In this document: positions 17,164 through 24,772 of the stretch, piece after piece
Numbering within the stretch: the first letter of the stretch is position 1
Layout of the letters: the number at the start of each line of letters is the position of its first letter
DNA from: Microcella indica
GTDB taxonomy: Bacteria; Actinomycetota; Actinomycetes; Actinomycetales; Microbacteriaceae
NCBI RefSeq assembly: GCF_013414345.1
Contig: NZ_CP058670.1
Span: 1,922,001 to 1,986,000 of the forward strand
Direction: 5' to 3'
DNA length: 64,000 nucleotides
Made by a program: the position numbers and the translations under genes
Notes under the pieces: model-generated
The model's database searches: none
The model's input: only the letters and a program-made list of their open reading frames with translations
Told to the model about the DNA's origin: nothing

Positions 17164-17230
17164 GTGCCAGATCTGGCACGAAAGGGCGCTTGAGCCTGGA
17201 CGCGAGCGCCCTCTCGCGCCAGATCTGGCG
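17164..17230. repeat. Intergenic palindromic repeat, copy 1
   Basis: A 67-bp element with both ends carrying GCCAGATCTGGC and inner arms GAAAGGGCGCTT and AGCGCCCTCTCG, so the whole unit folds on itself. It lies between the gamma-carbonic anhydrase and ftsY genes. The first 29 bases share a common consensus with copies at 18176-18240 and 19300-19364. Confidence 0.7.
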
Positions 17231-17250
17231 GAAGGCGGTGCCCGCGACGG

Positions 17251-18129
17251 CTACGGGACGAGGCTCGCCGCGAAGACGTGGGGGGTGAAGCCCGTCAGGT
17301 CGCCGATGCCCTCGCCCTGCCCGATGAGCTTGATCGGGATGCCCGTCTGCTGCTGCACGCGCAGCACGAAGCCGCCCTTGGCCGAACCGTCGAGCTTCGT
17401 CACGACCAGGCCCGTGACGCCCGCGTGCTCGATGAACGCCTCCGCCTGAGCGACCCCGTTCTGACCCGTCGTGCCGTCGAGCACGAGGAGCACCTCGGCG
17501 ATGGGGCCGAGCTTCTCGACGACGCGGCGAACTTTGGCCAGTTCATCCATGAGGCCCGATTTGGTCTGCAGCCTGCCCGCCGTGTCGATGATCGCGATGT
17601 CGGTGCCGGTGCGAGTCGCGTGGTCGACGGTCTGGTAGGCGACGCTCGCCGGATCCTGGCCCTGCTGCTGGGGGCGCACGACGTCGGCTCCCGCACGCTC
17701 GGCCCATGTCGCGAGCTGGTCGACCGCCGCGGCGCGGAAGGTGTCGGCCGCACCGACGACGACACTGCGACCCCTGCTGGTGAGAAACTGGGCGAACTTG
17801 CCGATCGTCGTGGTCTTGCCGACCCCGTTGACGCCGACCACCAGCACGACGGCGGGGCGGTCGCTGAGCGTGAGGGTGGGGTCGAAGGCGGCGAGACGCT
17901 CCTCGAGAGCCTCACGCAGCATCCGCTTCAGGTCGGCCGGGTGCGTCGTGCGGAACCGGTTCACCTGCTCCTGGAGCTGGTCCAGGATCTCGTCGGTCAC
18001 GTCAGGGCCGAAATCGGCGCCGATGAGCGCCGTCTCGAGGTCGTCCCACGTGCCCTCGTCGATGGTCGGGCGCGTGAACAGCCCGCGCATCGCTCCCCCG
18101 AGCCGCCAACCACCCGCACTCTCCGCCAT
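17251..18129 (-). CDS. ftsY: Signal recognition particle receptor FtsY
   Basis: SRP receptor GTPase, 292 residues. GVNGVGKTT (99-107), AADTFRAAAVDQL, DTAGRLQTKSGLMDEL, LDGTTGQN and TKLDGSAKGG are diagnostic. It is a minimal form: only about 30 residues precede the N domain, so the acidic A domain and any N-terminal membrane helix found in many actinobacterial FtsY proteins are missing. Membrane binding would depend on the short GGWRLGGAMRGLFTR amphipathic segment. ATG at 18129 was chosen as the family start; a longer in-frame start at 18219 would run into repeat copy 2. Confidence 0.93.
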   Translation of the reverse strand: MAESAGGWRLGGAMRGLFTRPTIDEGTWDDLETALIGADFGPDVTDEILDQLQEQVNRFRTTHPADLKRMLREALEERLAAFDPTLTLSDRPAVVLVVGVNGVGKTTTIGKFAQFLTSRGRSVVVGAADTFRAAAVDQLATWAERAGADVVRPQQQGQDPASVAYQTVDHATRTGTDIAIIDTAGRLQTKSGLMDELAKVRRVVEKLGPIAEVLLVLDGTTGQNGVAQAEAFIEHAGVTGLVVTKLDGSAKGGFVLRVQQQTGIPIKLIGQGEGIGDLTGFTPHVFAASLVP

Positions 18130-18175
18130 GCCCCCAGGGTACCGGGGCGCCGGGTCTGCCCGCAGACCCTTCACG

Positions 18176-18240
18176 GTGCCAGATCTGGGGCGTATCGGCG
18201 CTTGAGCGTGCGGCTGCACCCACTTTGAGGCGAATCTGGG
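18176..18240. repeat. Intergenic repeat, copy 2 (left bracket of the DUF559 gene)
   Basis: A 65-bp element starting GTGCCAGATCTGG and ending GGCGAATCTGGG. It aligns without gaps to the reverse complement of copy 3, with about 40 of 65 positions identical by eye. It lies between ftsY and the 3' end of the DUF559 gene. Confidence 0.65.
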
Positions 18241-18272
18241 AGCGTTGGCGTCGTCGCGGGGAGTCGTGCGAG

Positions 18273-19247
18273 CTACGGGATGGCGATCGGGGCGGGGAGC
18301 GGACGCACTGGCCCTCTCGACCGCCAGCCCGCAGCGCGCAGCCGACGTGCCGCCGTCGAGACGATCCGACGAGAATCCAGGTACACATCGTCCTTCGTCG
18401 CACGAATCGACTGCCAGCCGGCGTCGGCAAAGGCATCGAAGCGTGCGAGATCGAAGGCGAACTGGCGCGCGTCCGTCCTGTGGTGGTCACCCTCGTACTC
18501 CACGAGCACGCGGAACTCTGGCCACGCGAGATCCGGGTGCAGCTCACCGAGCGGCGTAACGACGGCGGGCGCTACGCAGGCACGAGGCAACCCGGCCGCG
18601 GCGAGCACCAGCCGAAGGTGGGTCTCGGCTCTCGAACGCACGCCGGCCTCAGATAGCGCCCGTGCCCGACGCAGCGCCGCGGCGCCCGCGCGTCGAGAAC
18701 TGTGCGCGAGCATCCGATCGATGTCGGTCAAGGCCGAGGGCTCGTCGACCAGCCGTAGCGCGTCGACGAGTGCGACCAGATCGGGAAGCGCGAGAAGCGA
18801 CGCCGTCGTGAGTGCCACCGCACCCGGGGACGCGACCCGCAGCGGTACGAGCTCGCCAGCGCTCGTGGGCACGAAGCGCGTTGACCATGAGGGCTCGGGC
18901 AACCCGCGCTGGTGACCGACGACACCCGCGCCTCGCGGAGCGCGCGAACCCCGATCTACCGTGACGTGCAGCGGCCCCTGCTCGCGAGAGCGCGGCAGAG
19001 GCAGGCCCAGCAGGAGCGCCGCCGTCGAGTGGGAGAACCACCCGCTCGCGGGCATCACCTGGGTGTACGCCCACGCGCGGTCGACGATCGACCGAGGTCG
19101 ACCTCCCGTCATGACGACACCGTGAAAGGGGTGAACCACATCGGCGCGGCGCAGCCGGTCGACGGCCACACCGCGGGCAAGGGCTTCCGCCGTGGACATC
19201 GTCTCGTTGCGGACGTGATCGGGCAGGGGCCGCGCGGGTCGGGTCAT
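18273..19247 (-). CDS. DUF559/AbiEi-like endonuclease-fold protein
   Basis: Protein of 324 residues of a type abundant in actinobacteria. The N-terminal part (about 15-60, AEALARGVAVDRLRRADVV, FHGVVM) resembles AbiEi-type winged-helix antitoxin segments. The C-terminal part has the DUF559 nuclease-like core, ELHPDLAWPEFRVLVEYEGDHH, with D, E and E-x-D positions of a Vsr-like PD-(D/E)xK fold, and AFADAGWQSIRATKDDVY. No partner toxin is adjacent. ATG at 19247 has a poor ribosome-binding site; ATG at 19199 is an alternative. The gene is bracketed by inverted repeat copies 2 and 3. Confidence 0.7.
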   Translation of the reverse strand: MTRPARPLPDHVRNETMSTAEALARGVAVDRLRRADVVHPFHGVVMTGGRPRSIVDRAWAYTQVMPASGWFSHSTAALLLGLPLPRSREQGPLHVTVDRGSRAPRGAGVVGHQRGLPEPSWSTRFVPTSAGELVPLRVASPGAVALTTASLLALPDLVALVDALRLVDEPSALTDIDRMLAHSSRRAGAAALRRARALSEAGVRSRAETHLRLVLAAAGLPRACVAPAVVTPLGELHPDLAWPEFRVLVEYEGDHHRTDARQFAFDLARFDAFADAGWQSIRATKDDVYLDSRRIVSTAARRLRAAGWRSRGPVRPLPAPIAIP

Positions 19248-19299
19248 GCACGAGATGGTGCAGGACAGGGATGCTCGCACACGACCTGCGCGCAGTCTC

Positions 19300-19364
19300 G
19301 TCAAATTCGCCGCACATGGGGCCGACTGTGGAGGACGAGCGCCCTTTCGCGCCAGATCTGGCAC
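19300..19364. repeat. Intergenic repeat, copy 3 (right bracket of the DUF559 gene, inverted)
   Basis: Inverted copy of the 65-bp element: it begins GTCAAATTCGCC and ends GCGCCAGATCTGGCAC. It lies just upstream of the DUF559 start and faces copy 2, so the outer ends of the 18176-19364 segment are inverted GTGCCAGATCTGG sequences. Confidence 0.65.
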
Positions 19365-19383
19365 ACCGCACCGCACCGCACCG

Positions 19384-19440
19384 CGGGGCGGGGCGGGCGG
19401 GGTGGGTGGGCGGGGGCGGGGGCGGGGCGGGGCGGGCGGG
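19384..19440. repeat. G-rich low-complexity tract
   Basis: About 57 bases of near-continuous GGGG(C/T) units on the plus strand, preceded by CCGCA repeats and ending at the DUF3039 stop codon. There are many runs of three or more G, so it is a potential G-quadruplex on the plus strand and a C-rich 3' end on the DUF3039 transcript. Confidence 0.6.
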
Positions 19441-19710
19441 CTACTCGTCGCGCATGCGCTCGTAGATCTTCTTGCAGTCGGGGCAGATCGGGAACTTCTC
19501 GGGGTCGCGCCCCGGAGTCCACTTCTTGCCGCACAGCGCCCGCACGGGCTTGCCGGTGAGCGCGGATTCGAGAATCTTATCCTTCGGCACGTAGTGCGAG
19601 AAGCGCTCGTGGTCGCCGTCGTCGAGCTGCCGGTCCTCCAGCAGCTTCTCGAGCTCGCGGTCGAGAACGTCGGTGCCGCCGCCCTGGCCGGGCTCGTCGA
19701 GTGTCGCCAT
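19441..19710 (-). CDS. DUF3039 family protein
   Basis: Protein of 89 residues in an actinobacterial family of unknown function. It has the RFSHYVPKDKI and PVRALCGKKWTP motifs and a C-terminal CPDC pair; together the cysteines suggest a small zinc ribbon. ATG at 19710 gives the family start. The gene ends against the G-rich tract, which leaves no room for a normal terminator. A role cannot be inferred beyond possible nucleic-acid or metal binding. Confidence 0.85.
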   Translation of the reverse strand: MATLDEPGQGGGTDVLDRELEKLLEDRQLDDGDHERFSHYVPKDKILESALTGKPVRALCGKKWTPGRDPEKFPICPDCKKIYERMRDE

Positions 19711-19744
19711 GAGGGTCAGTCTACGACGGCGGAGCGGGCTGCGC

Positions 19745-21298
19745 TCAGGTGCGCATGAGGAGGCCGAGGAGCTCCGGTGCGCGGCGGCGGAAGACGAAGC
19801 CCCCGATGAGGATGCCCAGCACGAGCATCCCGAACCCCGTCGCCCCACCGGCCCACCCTGCCAGTTCGAGCATCTCGGGGTCCTCGTCGAGCAGGCCAAT
19901 GACGGCGAGCGTCAGGGAGGGCGCCATGAACGCGAGGATCGCGAGCAGGGTGAACGACTGGACCCATCCCGCGGCGGCGCCGAGGAGCGGTGGTTGATCC
20001 CACGGGCCCGCGCCGGGACGCGCGGCCGGGTAGGGGGTCAGCGCGGAGGAGACGCTCGACACTCCGAGCCCCGTGAGCAGCAGGCCGAGACCGGTGCCGA
20101 CGACGGCGGGATGCACGTCGGGCACCTCCGACCACAGCGCCGCGAGCGGCGAGGCGAGCAGGATGAGCGGCGTGCCGATGAGGAGCGGCGGCACCACGCG
20201 CCCCCAGCGGTCGGAGAACCCGCGAAGAGGTGCGGCCACGTGCATCCACATCGCCGAGTGGTCGTAGGCGACGTCGTTGTGGCCGAACCAGCCGAGGAAG
20301 AGGGCGAACACCGGCACGGGGATGAGCCACAGCAGCGGCACGGGGGCCCCCGCGACGGCGAGCGCGACCATCATGAGCGCGGGGGCGACGGGCAGGGCGA
20401 TGATGACCGCGCAGTACCGCGCGTCGCGCGTCCAGTAGAGCAGGCTGCGCGCGGCGATCGCGGACGACGCCGTCGCGGGCACGAGATCGAACCAGCCGAG
20501 CCCGCGGATGGCGGGTGCCGATCGGATGCGCTGCGGCGCCTCCACGATGCGGCTCACGACCCACGGCCAGGCGGCGACCATGACAGCGACCGCGACGGCT
20601 CCCCCGAACAGTCGCCACGCGATCTCGGCGTCGACACCGTCGGGTGCAGCCCACAGGAAGCCCAGGGGCGTGGCCGCGACCACGCTGGCGACCTCGATGA
20701 GCCCCTCGGTGTCCTCGCCGCTCTGCACGAGAACGACGGCCATCGCTGCGGCACCGAGGGCCAGTGCGATCGTGAGTCGCGCCGCCGCCGTGATCATGCG
20801 CACGGCCGCGCTCGAGACCGCGAGCTGCGCGGTGGCCGCGACGAGGTACTGGGCGGCCATGACGAGGACGATCGCTCCGATGACCCCCGCGAGAATCGCG
20901 AGGCCGGCCTTGTCGGTGTCGGCCCAGGCGATCTCGAACGCGATGCCGAGCGTGACGGCGAGGGCCCCGGGAACGCCCACGACTCCGGCGAGCATGAGGC
21001 CGAGGGCGAGCCGACCGCGGGGCACGGGGAACGCCGCGAAGCGTCGCGGCTCCAGAGCGGAGCCCAGCCCCGCACTCAGCGGTGCCACGACGATGCCCAG
21101 TGCGATCGCCGAGGCCACGATGATGAGCGCCGCGCGATGATCGGCGCGCTCCACCTGCACCTCGCGCGCGAGGAGGATGAGGGCCGTGCCGACGCCTCCC
21201 GCCAGGACCAGGACGAGAAGGGCGCGCATGGCGCTCGCAGCCCCCCGGAAGGCCGAGCCGAGCAGCGCGAGCTTCAGTCGGAGAATGTGGTCAACCAC
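19745..21298 (-). CDS. ABC-2-like exporter membrane protein
   Basis: Polytopic protein of 517 residues with about 12-14 hydrophobic segments arranged in two similar halves. It follows its ATPase gene with a 25-bp overlap, so the pair forms an ABC transporter, probably an exporter of unknown substrate. The GTG at 21298 (VVDHILRLKLALL) was chosen because upstream sequence is the C-terminus of the ATPase. An NDVAYDHSAMWMHVAAPL segment in the middle is a recognisable conserved stretch of such permeases. No substrate clue exists in the neighbours. Confidence 0.75.
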   Translation of the reverse strand: MVDHILRLKLALLGSAFRGAASAMRALLVLVLAGGVGTALILLAREVQVERADHRAALIIVASAIALGIVVAPLSAGLGSALEPRRFAAFPVPRGRLALGLMLAGVVGVPGALAVTLGIAFEIAWADTDKAGLAILAGVIGAIVLVMAAQYLVAATAQLAVSSAAVRMITAAARLTIALALGAAAMAVVLVQSGEDTEGLIEVASVVAATPLGFLWAAPDGVDAEIAWRLFGGAVAVAVMVAAWPWVVSRIVEAPQRIRSAPAIRGLGWFDLVPATASSAIAARSLLYWTRDARYCAVIIALPVAPALMMVALAVAGAPVPLLWLIPVPVFALFLGWFGHNDVAYDHSAMWMHVAAPLRGFSDRWGRVVPPLLIGTPLILLASPLAALWSEVPDVHPAVVGTGLGLLLTGLGVSSVSSALTPYPAARPGAGPWDQPPLLGAAAGWVQSFTLLAILAFMAPSLTLAVIGLLDEDPEMLELAGWAGGATGFGMLVLGILIGGFVFRRRAPELLGLLMRT

Positions 21299-22254
21299 TC
21301 GAGACCCTCCACCGCGACGCGACCGCCGGCGAGCTCGACGAAGCGCTCCTCGAGCGACTGCTTCCCGCGCACCTCGTCGAGCGTGCCGACGGCGAGCACG
21401 GAGCCGTCGACGATGACGGCGACGCTGTCGCACACGCGCTCGACGAGCGCCATGTTGTGGCTCGACAGCAGCACCGTGCCCCCGCTGGCCGTATACCGCC
21501 GCAGCAGATCGATCGCCTGCGAGGTCGACACGGGGTCGACCGACTCGAAGGGCTCGTCGAGCACGAGGACGCGCGGAGAGTGGATCATCGCTGCGGCGAG
21601 CGAGATCTTCTTGACCATGCCGATGGAGTAGTCGCGCACCGGTCGGTTGAGGGAGCCCTCGATACCGAGCGCGATGCCGAGGTCCTCCGTGCGCGAGGAC
21701 GCCGTCGAGCGATCGAGACCGTGCAGCATGCCGCAGTAGTACAGCAGCTGCGCTCCGGTGAGTCGGTCGAAGAGCCGCATGCGGTCGGGCAGGACCCCGG
21801 TGACCCTCTTGGCGGCGATCGGGTCGCGCCAGACGTCGGAGTCGGCGACGAGCACAGTGCCGGAGTCGGGCCGCAGCAGCCCCGTGATCATGGACAGCGT
21901 CGTGGTCTTGCCCGCGCCGTTAGGCCCGACGACCCCGAACATCGAGCCGCGACGCACCGTGAGGTCGATGTCGTCGACGGCGATCGTGGAGCCGTAGGTC
22001 TTGCGCAGGGATGTCACCTCGACGACGACCGGTGGCGGTTCGGGCTTCGAACGAGAAGCCCGCTGAGCCCTCGGCGCTGTCGTCGACGGGGCGGCCTTCT
22101 TCGCACGCGGCTTCGCCCCGGCCGGCTTCTTCGGGCCGGGCGTCGCGACTTCGGGCTTCTCGGTGCGCCGCGATGCGGGCTTCACCGGCTTCGCGGGCTT
22201 CGCGGGCTTGCGGGACGAGCTCGAGCCCTGAGCGGCCGGCGACGAGGATTCCAC
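21274..22254 (-). CDS. ABC transporter ATP-binding protein with Lys/Ala/Pro-rich N-terminal extension
   Basis: ATPase subunit of 326 residues. Walker A GPNGAGKTT, a degenerate signature DYSIGMVKKI, Walker B VLVLDEPFE and the H-loop SSHN are all present, as in ABC-2 export ATPases. The first 75 residues are a KPAKPAKPVKPASRR-type basic, disordered extension not needed for the fold. It overlaps the permease gene by 25 bp. Its promoter lies in the 22255-22437 gap shared with the divergent cytidylyltransferase gene. Confidence 0.88.
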   Translation of the reverse strand: MESSSPAAQGSSSSRKPAKPAKPVKPASRRTEKPEVATPGPKKPAGAKPRAKKAAPSTTAPRAQRASRSKPEPPPVVVEVTSLRKTYGSTIAVDDIDLTVRRGSMFGVVGPNGAGKTTTLSMITGLLRPDSGTVLVADSDVWRDPIAAKRVTGVLPDRMRLFDRLTGAQLLYYCGMLHGLDRSTASSRTEDLGIALGIEGSLNRPVRDYSIGMVKKISLAAAMIHSPRVLVLDEPFESVDPVSTSQAIDLLRRYTASGGTVLLSSHNMALVERVCDSVAVIVDGSVLAVGTLDEVRGKQSLEERFVELAGGRVAVEGLEWLTTFSD

Positions 22255-22357
22255 GGCTCAACGCTACCAACGCGGGGCACAACCCCACACACCCACCCAT
22301 CAGGTGAATCTCGTTCATCGCTCCCGTCACGATTGGGAAACAAAAGGTAAACGGGGC

Positions 22358-22386
22358 GTGACGATTCAGCGTCGCGCAGCTAAAAT
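22358..22386 (+). promoter_or_regulatory. Promoter of the cytidylyltransferase gene
   Basis: A -35 like GTGACG (22358-22363), 17-bp spacer and a -10 TAAAAT (22381-22386) are well placed upstream of the ATG at 22438, predicting a leader of about 45 nt. This is one of the clearest sigma-70-like promoters in the window. Confidence 0.55.
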
Positions 22387-22437
22387 CGCAGGGTGCACAA
22401 CGGTGTGTCCCCTTCGACTACACCAGGAGCATCTTTC

Positions 22438-23130
22438 ATGACCACTCAGATCGTCATTCTCGCCGCGGGCATGGGCAGCCGCCTCGGCCGCGAGCTTCCC
22501 AAGCCGCTCACCAAGCTCAGCGACGGCCGCACCATCATGGGCCAGCAGCACGACAACATTCGTGCCGCGTTCGGCACGGACGTGACCATCACGACCGTCG
22601 TCGGCTACAAGCTCGAGCACATCATCGATGCGTTCCCCGACGTCGAGTACGTCTACAACGAGCAGTACGACCAGACCAACACCTCCAAGAGCCTGCTGCG
22701 CGCCCTTAAGGCGACCGGCAAGCACGGCGTGCTGTGGATGAACGGCGATGTCGTCTTCGACCCGCAGGCTCTCGTCCGCTCGGCTGAGCTCGTGCACGCC
22801 GACCGCTCCTTCGTGAGCGTCAACACCTCCACGGTGAGCGACGAGGAGGTCAAGTACACTGTCGACGCCGAGGGCTTCATCGAGAAGCTCTCCAAGACCG
22901 TCGTCGGCGGGCTCGGCGAGGCCGTGGGCATCAACTACGTCTCGAGCCGCGACAAGGCCGCGCTCGTGCACCACCTCACTCGCTGCGCCGATCAGGACTA
23001 CTTCGAGCGCGGCATCGAGCTCGCGATCGAGCACGACCGCGTGCGTATCGAGCCGGTCGACATCAGCGACCTGTACGCGGTCGAGGTCGACTTCGCCGAA
23101 GACCTCGAGCGGGCCAACCTCTTCGTCTGA
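22438..23130 (+). CDS. Sugar-phosphate/choline-phosphate-type nucleotidyltransferase
   Basis: Rossmann-fold nucleotidyltransferase of 230 residues resembling LicC-type CTP:phosphocholine cytidylyltransferases. ILAAGMGSRLG binds nucleotide, followed by LPKPLTKL, and LWMNGDVVFD and VDFAEDLERA supply metal-binding acids. It would make a CDP-activated alcohol or sugar. Genes for a polymer exporter and CDP-glycerol transferases follow, so an activated precursor for a teichoic-acid-like polymer is the likely product; choline, glycerol or ribitol cannot be told apart. Confidence 0.75.
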   Translation: MTTQIVILAAGMGSRLGRELPKPLTKLSDGRTIMGQQHDNIRAAFGTDVTITTVVGYKLEHIIDAFPDVEYVYNEQYDQTNTSKSLLRALKATGKHGVLWMNGDVVFDPQALVRSAELVHADRSFVSVNTSTVSDEEVKYTVDAEGFIEKLSKTVVGGLGEAVGINYVSSRDKAALVHHLTRCADQDYFERGIELAIEHDRVRIEPVDISDLYAVEVDFAEDLERANLFV

Positions 23131-23200
23131 GCGATCGGGGCCGCCGTCCGGTCCACCCGCCGCCGGCGGCGCCCTCCACCGCAGTGCGCGGTGGTACGAC

Positions 23201-23206
23201 TACCGT
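23201..23206 (+). promoter_or_regulatory. Candidate leaderless-type -10 before the polymer-export permease
   Basis: TACCGT (TAnnnT) lies 7 nt upstream of the GTG at 23214, with no Shine-Dalgarno between. This spacing is what leaderless actinobacterial transcripts show, but it could be chance. Confidence 0.3.
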
Positions 23207-23213
23207 TGACCGC

Positions 23214-24011
23214 GTGACCACCGCCCTCCCCCCGCGCCGCGCGCGTTCGCGCTTCGATGCGTACCGCCAGTCGCTCTGGCTGCTGACGAGCCGCGACCTG
23301 CGCGTGCGGTACTCGACGTCATTCCTGGGCTACTTCTGGTCGGTGCTCGAGCCGCTCGTCATGGCGGTCATCTACTGGTTCGTCTTCACGCAGATCGTGC
23401 AGCGCACGATCGGTGCCGAGCCCTACATCGTGTTCCTGCTCGCGGGCCTGCTGCCGTGGATGTGGTTCAACGGCGCCGTCGGCGACTCGACGCGCGCCTT
23501 CATCAAGGACGCGAAGCTCGTGCGCTCGACGCGCATCCCTCGCACCGTCTGGATCAACCGGATCGTGCTCGCGAAGGGCATCGAGTTCCTCGCGAGCATC
23601 CCCGTCATCGTCGTGTTCGCCATCATCTTCGGTGCCACGCTCACGTGGGGTGTGCTGTGGCTGCCGCTCGCGGTGGTGCTGCAGACGGTGCTCACGGTCG
23701 GGCTCGCCATGATGATCGCGCCGCTCGTCGTGTTCTTCCGCGACCTCGAGCGCGCGGTCAAGCTCATCCTGCGCTTCCTGTTCTACGGCTCGCCCATCAT
23801 CTACGGCCTCTCCGACCTGCCAGACGGGCTGGAGCTCTGGGCCTCGTTCAATCCGCTCGCGGGCATCATCTCGCTCTACCGGGCGAGCTTCTTCCCCGAC
23901 CAGGTCGATGCGACCGCCGTGCTCATCGCGGCCGCGATGAGTCTCCTCTTCCTGGGTGCGGGCATCCTCGTCTTCCGGCGCATGGTGCGCTCGGTGCTCA
24001 AGGAGATCTGA
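23214..24011 (+). CDS. Polymer-export ABC transporter permease (TagG/Wzm type)
   Basis: Inner-membrane protein of 265 residues with six predicted helices and the ABC-2 family start LLTSRDLRVRYSTSFLGYFWSVLEPL. Later it shows FYGSPIIYGLSDLP and WASFNPLAGIISLYR, typical of teichoic acid and O-antigen exporters. GTG at 23214 was taken as the start since upstream codons give no family match. It overlaps the ATPase gene by one base (TGATG), forming an export pair for a wall polymer. Confidence 0.88.
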   Translation: MTTALPPRRARSRFDAYRQSLWLLTSRDLRVRYSTSFLGYFWSVLEPLVMAVIYWFVFTQIVQRTIGAEPYIVFLLAGLLPWMWFNGAVGDSTRAFIKDAKLVRSTRIPRTVWINRIVLAKGIEFLASIPVIVVFAIIFGATLTWGVLWLPLAVVLQTVLTVGLAMMIAPLVVFFRDLERAVKLILRFLFYGSPIIYGLSDLPDGLELWASFNPLAGIISLYRASFFPDQVDATAVLIAAAMSLLFLGAGILVFRRMVRSVLKEI

Positions 24012-24772
24012 TGGCGACGACCGAGCCGAGGAGCGCACCCGTCATCCGGGCCAGCGGAGCGGGAATCCGGTTCCGGCGCAATCGCACGGGACGGCGATCG
24101 TTCAAGGACCTGTTCGCGGGGCGGGACCGCCGCGCGCGCCCCGGTGAGTTCTGGGCGCTGCGCGGCATCGACGTCACCGTGCACGAGGGAGAGGCCATCG
24201 GCGTGGTCGGCCGCAACGGCCAGGGCAAGTCGACGCTGCTCAAGCTCGTGGCGGGCGTCATGCTGCCCGACGAGGGCACCGTGGAGGTGCACGGCGGTGT
24301 CGCGCCCCTCATCGAGATCACGGGCGGCTTCGTCGACGACCTGACGGTGCGCGAGAACGTCTTCCTCACGGCGGGACTGCACGGGATGCCCCGGGCCGAG
24401 ATCGTCGCCCGCTACGACGAGATCATCGACTTCGCCGAGCTGCGCGACTTCGTCGGCACCCCGTACAAGCACCTGTCGAGCGGCATGAAGGTGCGGCTCG
24501 CGTTCGCGGTCATCTCGCGGCTCGAAGAGCCGATCCTGCTCGTGGACGAGGTGCTCGCCGTGGGCGACAAGGCCTTCCGCGCCAAGTGCTATCGGCGCAT
24601 CGACGAGCTGCTCTCCGCCGGCCGCACCCTCTTCTTCGTGTCGCACAACGAGCGCGACCTGAAGCGGTTCTGCGCGCGCGGGCTCTACCTCGACAAGGGC
24701 GAGCTCAAGCTCGACGGCCCGATCGGTGAGGTTCTCGCCGCCTACGACGCCGACTACGGGAGCGTGACGTGA
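24011..24772 (+). CDS. Polymer-export ABC transporter ATPase (TagH/Wzt type)
   Basis: ATPase of 253 residues. Walker A GRNGQGKST, the Tag/Wzt-specific PLIEITGGF stretch, signature HLSSGMKVRLAFA, Walker B ILLVDEVLAVGD and FVSHN are clear. The GMKVRLAF signature is the polysaccharide/teichoic acid export type. It follows the permease with one shared base and overlaps the next gene by 4 bp. No C-terminal substrate-binding domain as in long Wzt is present. Confidence 0.9.
   Translation: MATTEPRSAPVIRASGAGIRFRRNRTGRRSFKDLFAGRDRRARPGEFWALRGIDVTVHEGEAIGVVGRNGQGKSTLLKLVAGVMLPDEGTVEVHGGVAPLIEITGGFVDDLTVRENVFLTAGLHGMPRAEIVARYDEIIDFAELRDFVGTPYKHLSSGMKVRLAFAVISRLEEPILLVDEVLAVGDKAFRAKCYRRIDELLSAGRTLFFVSHNERDLKRFCARGLYLDKGELKLDGPIGEVLAAYDADYGSVT

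Noticed and set aside
13938-17288. A 1116-codon plus-strand frame across ffh and ftsY
   Set aside because: Antisense to ffh and partly out of frame with the gamma-carbonic anhydrase gene; no family resemblance, biased composition.
18129-18219. A longer FtsY N-terminus starting at 18219
   Set aside because: The extension would translate repeat copy 2 and shows no resemblance to FtsY A domains or membrane helices.
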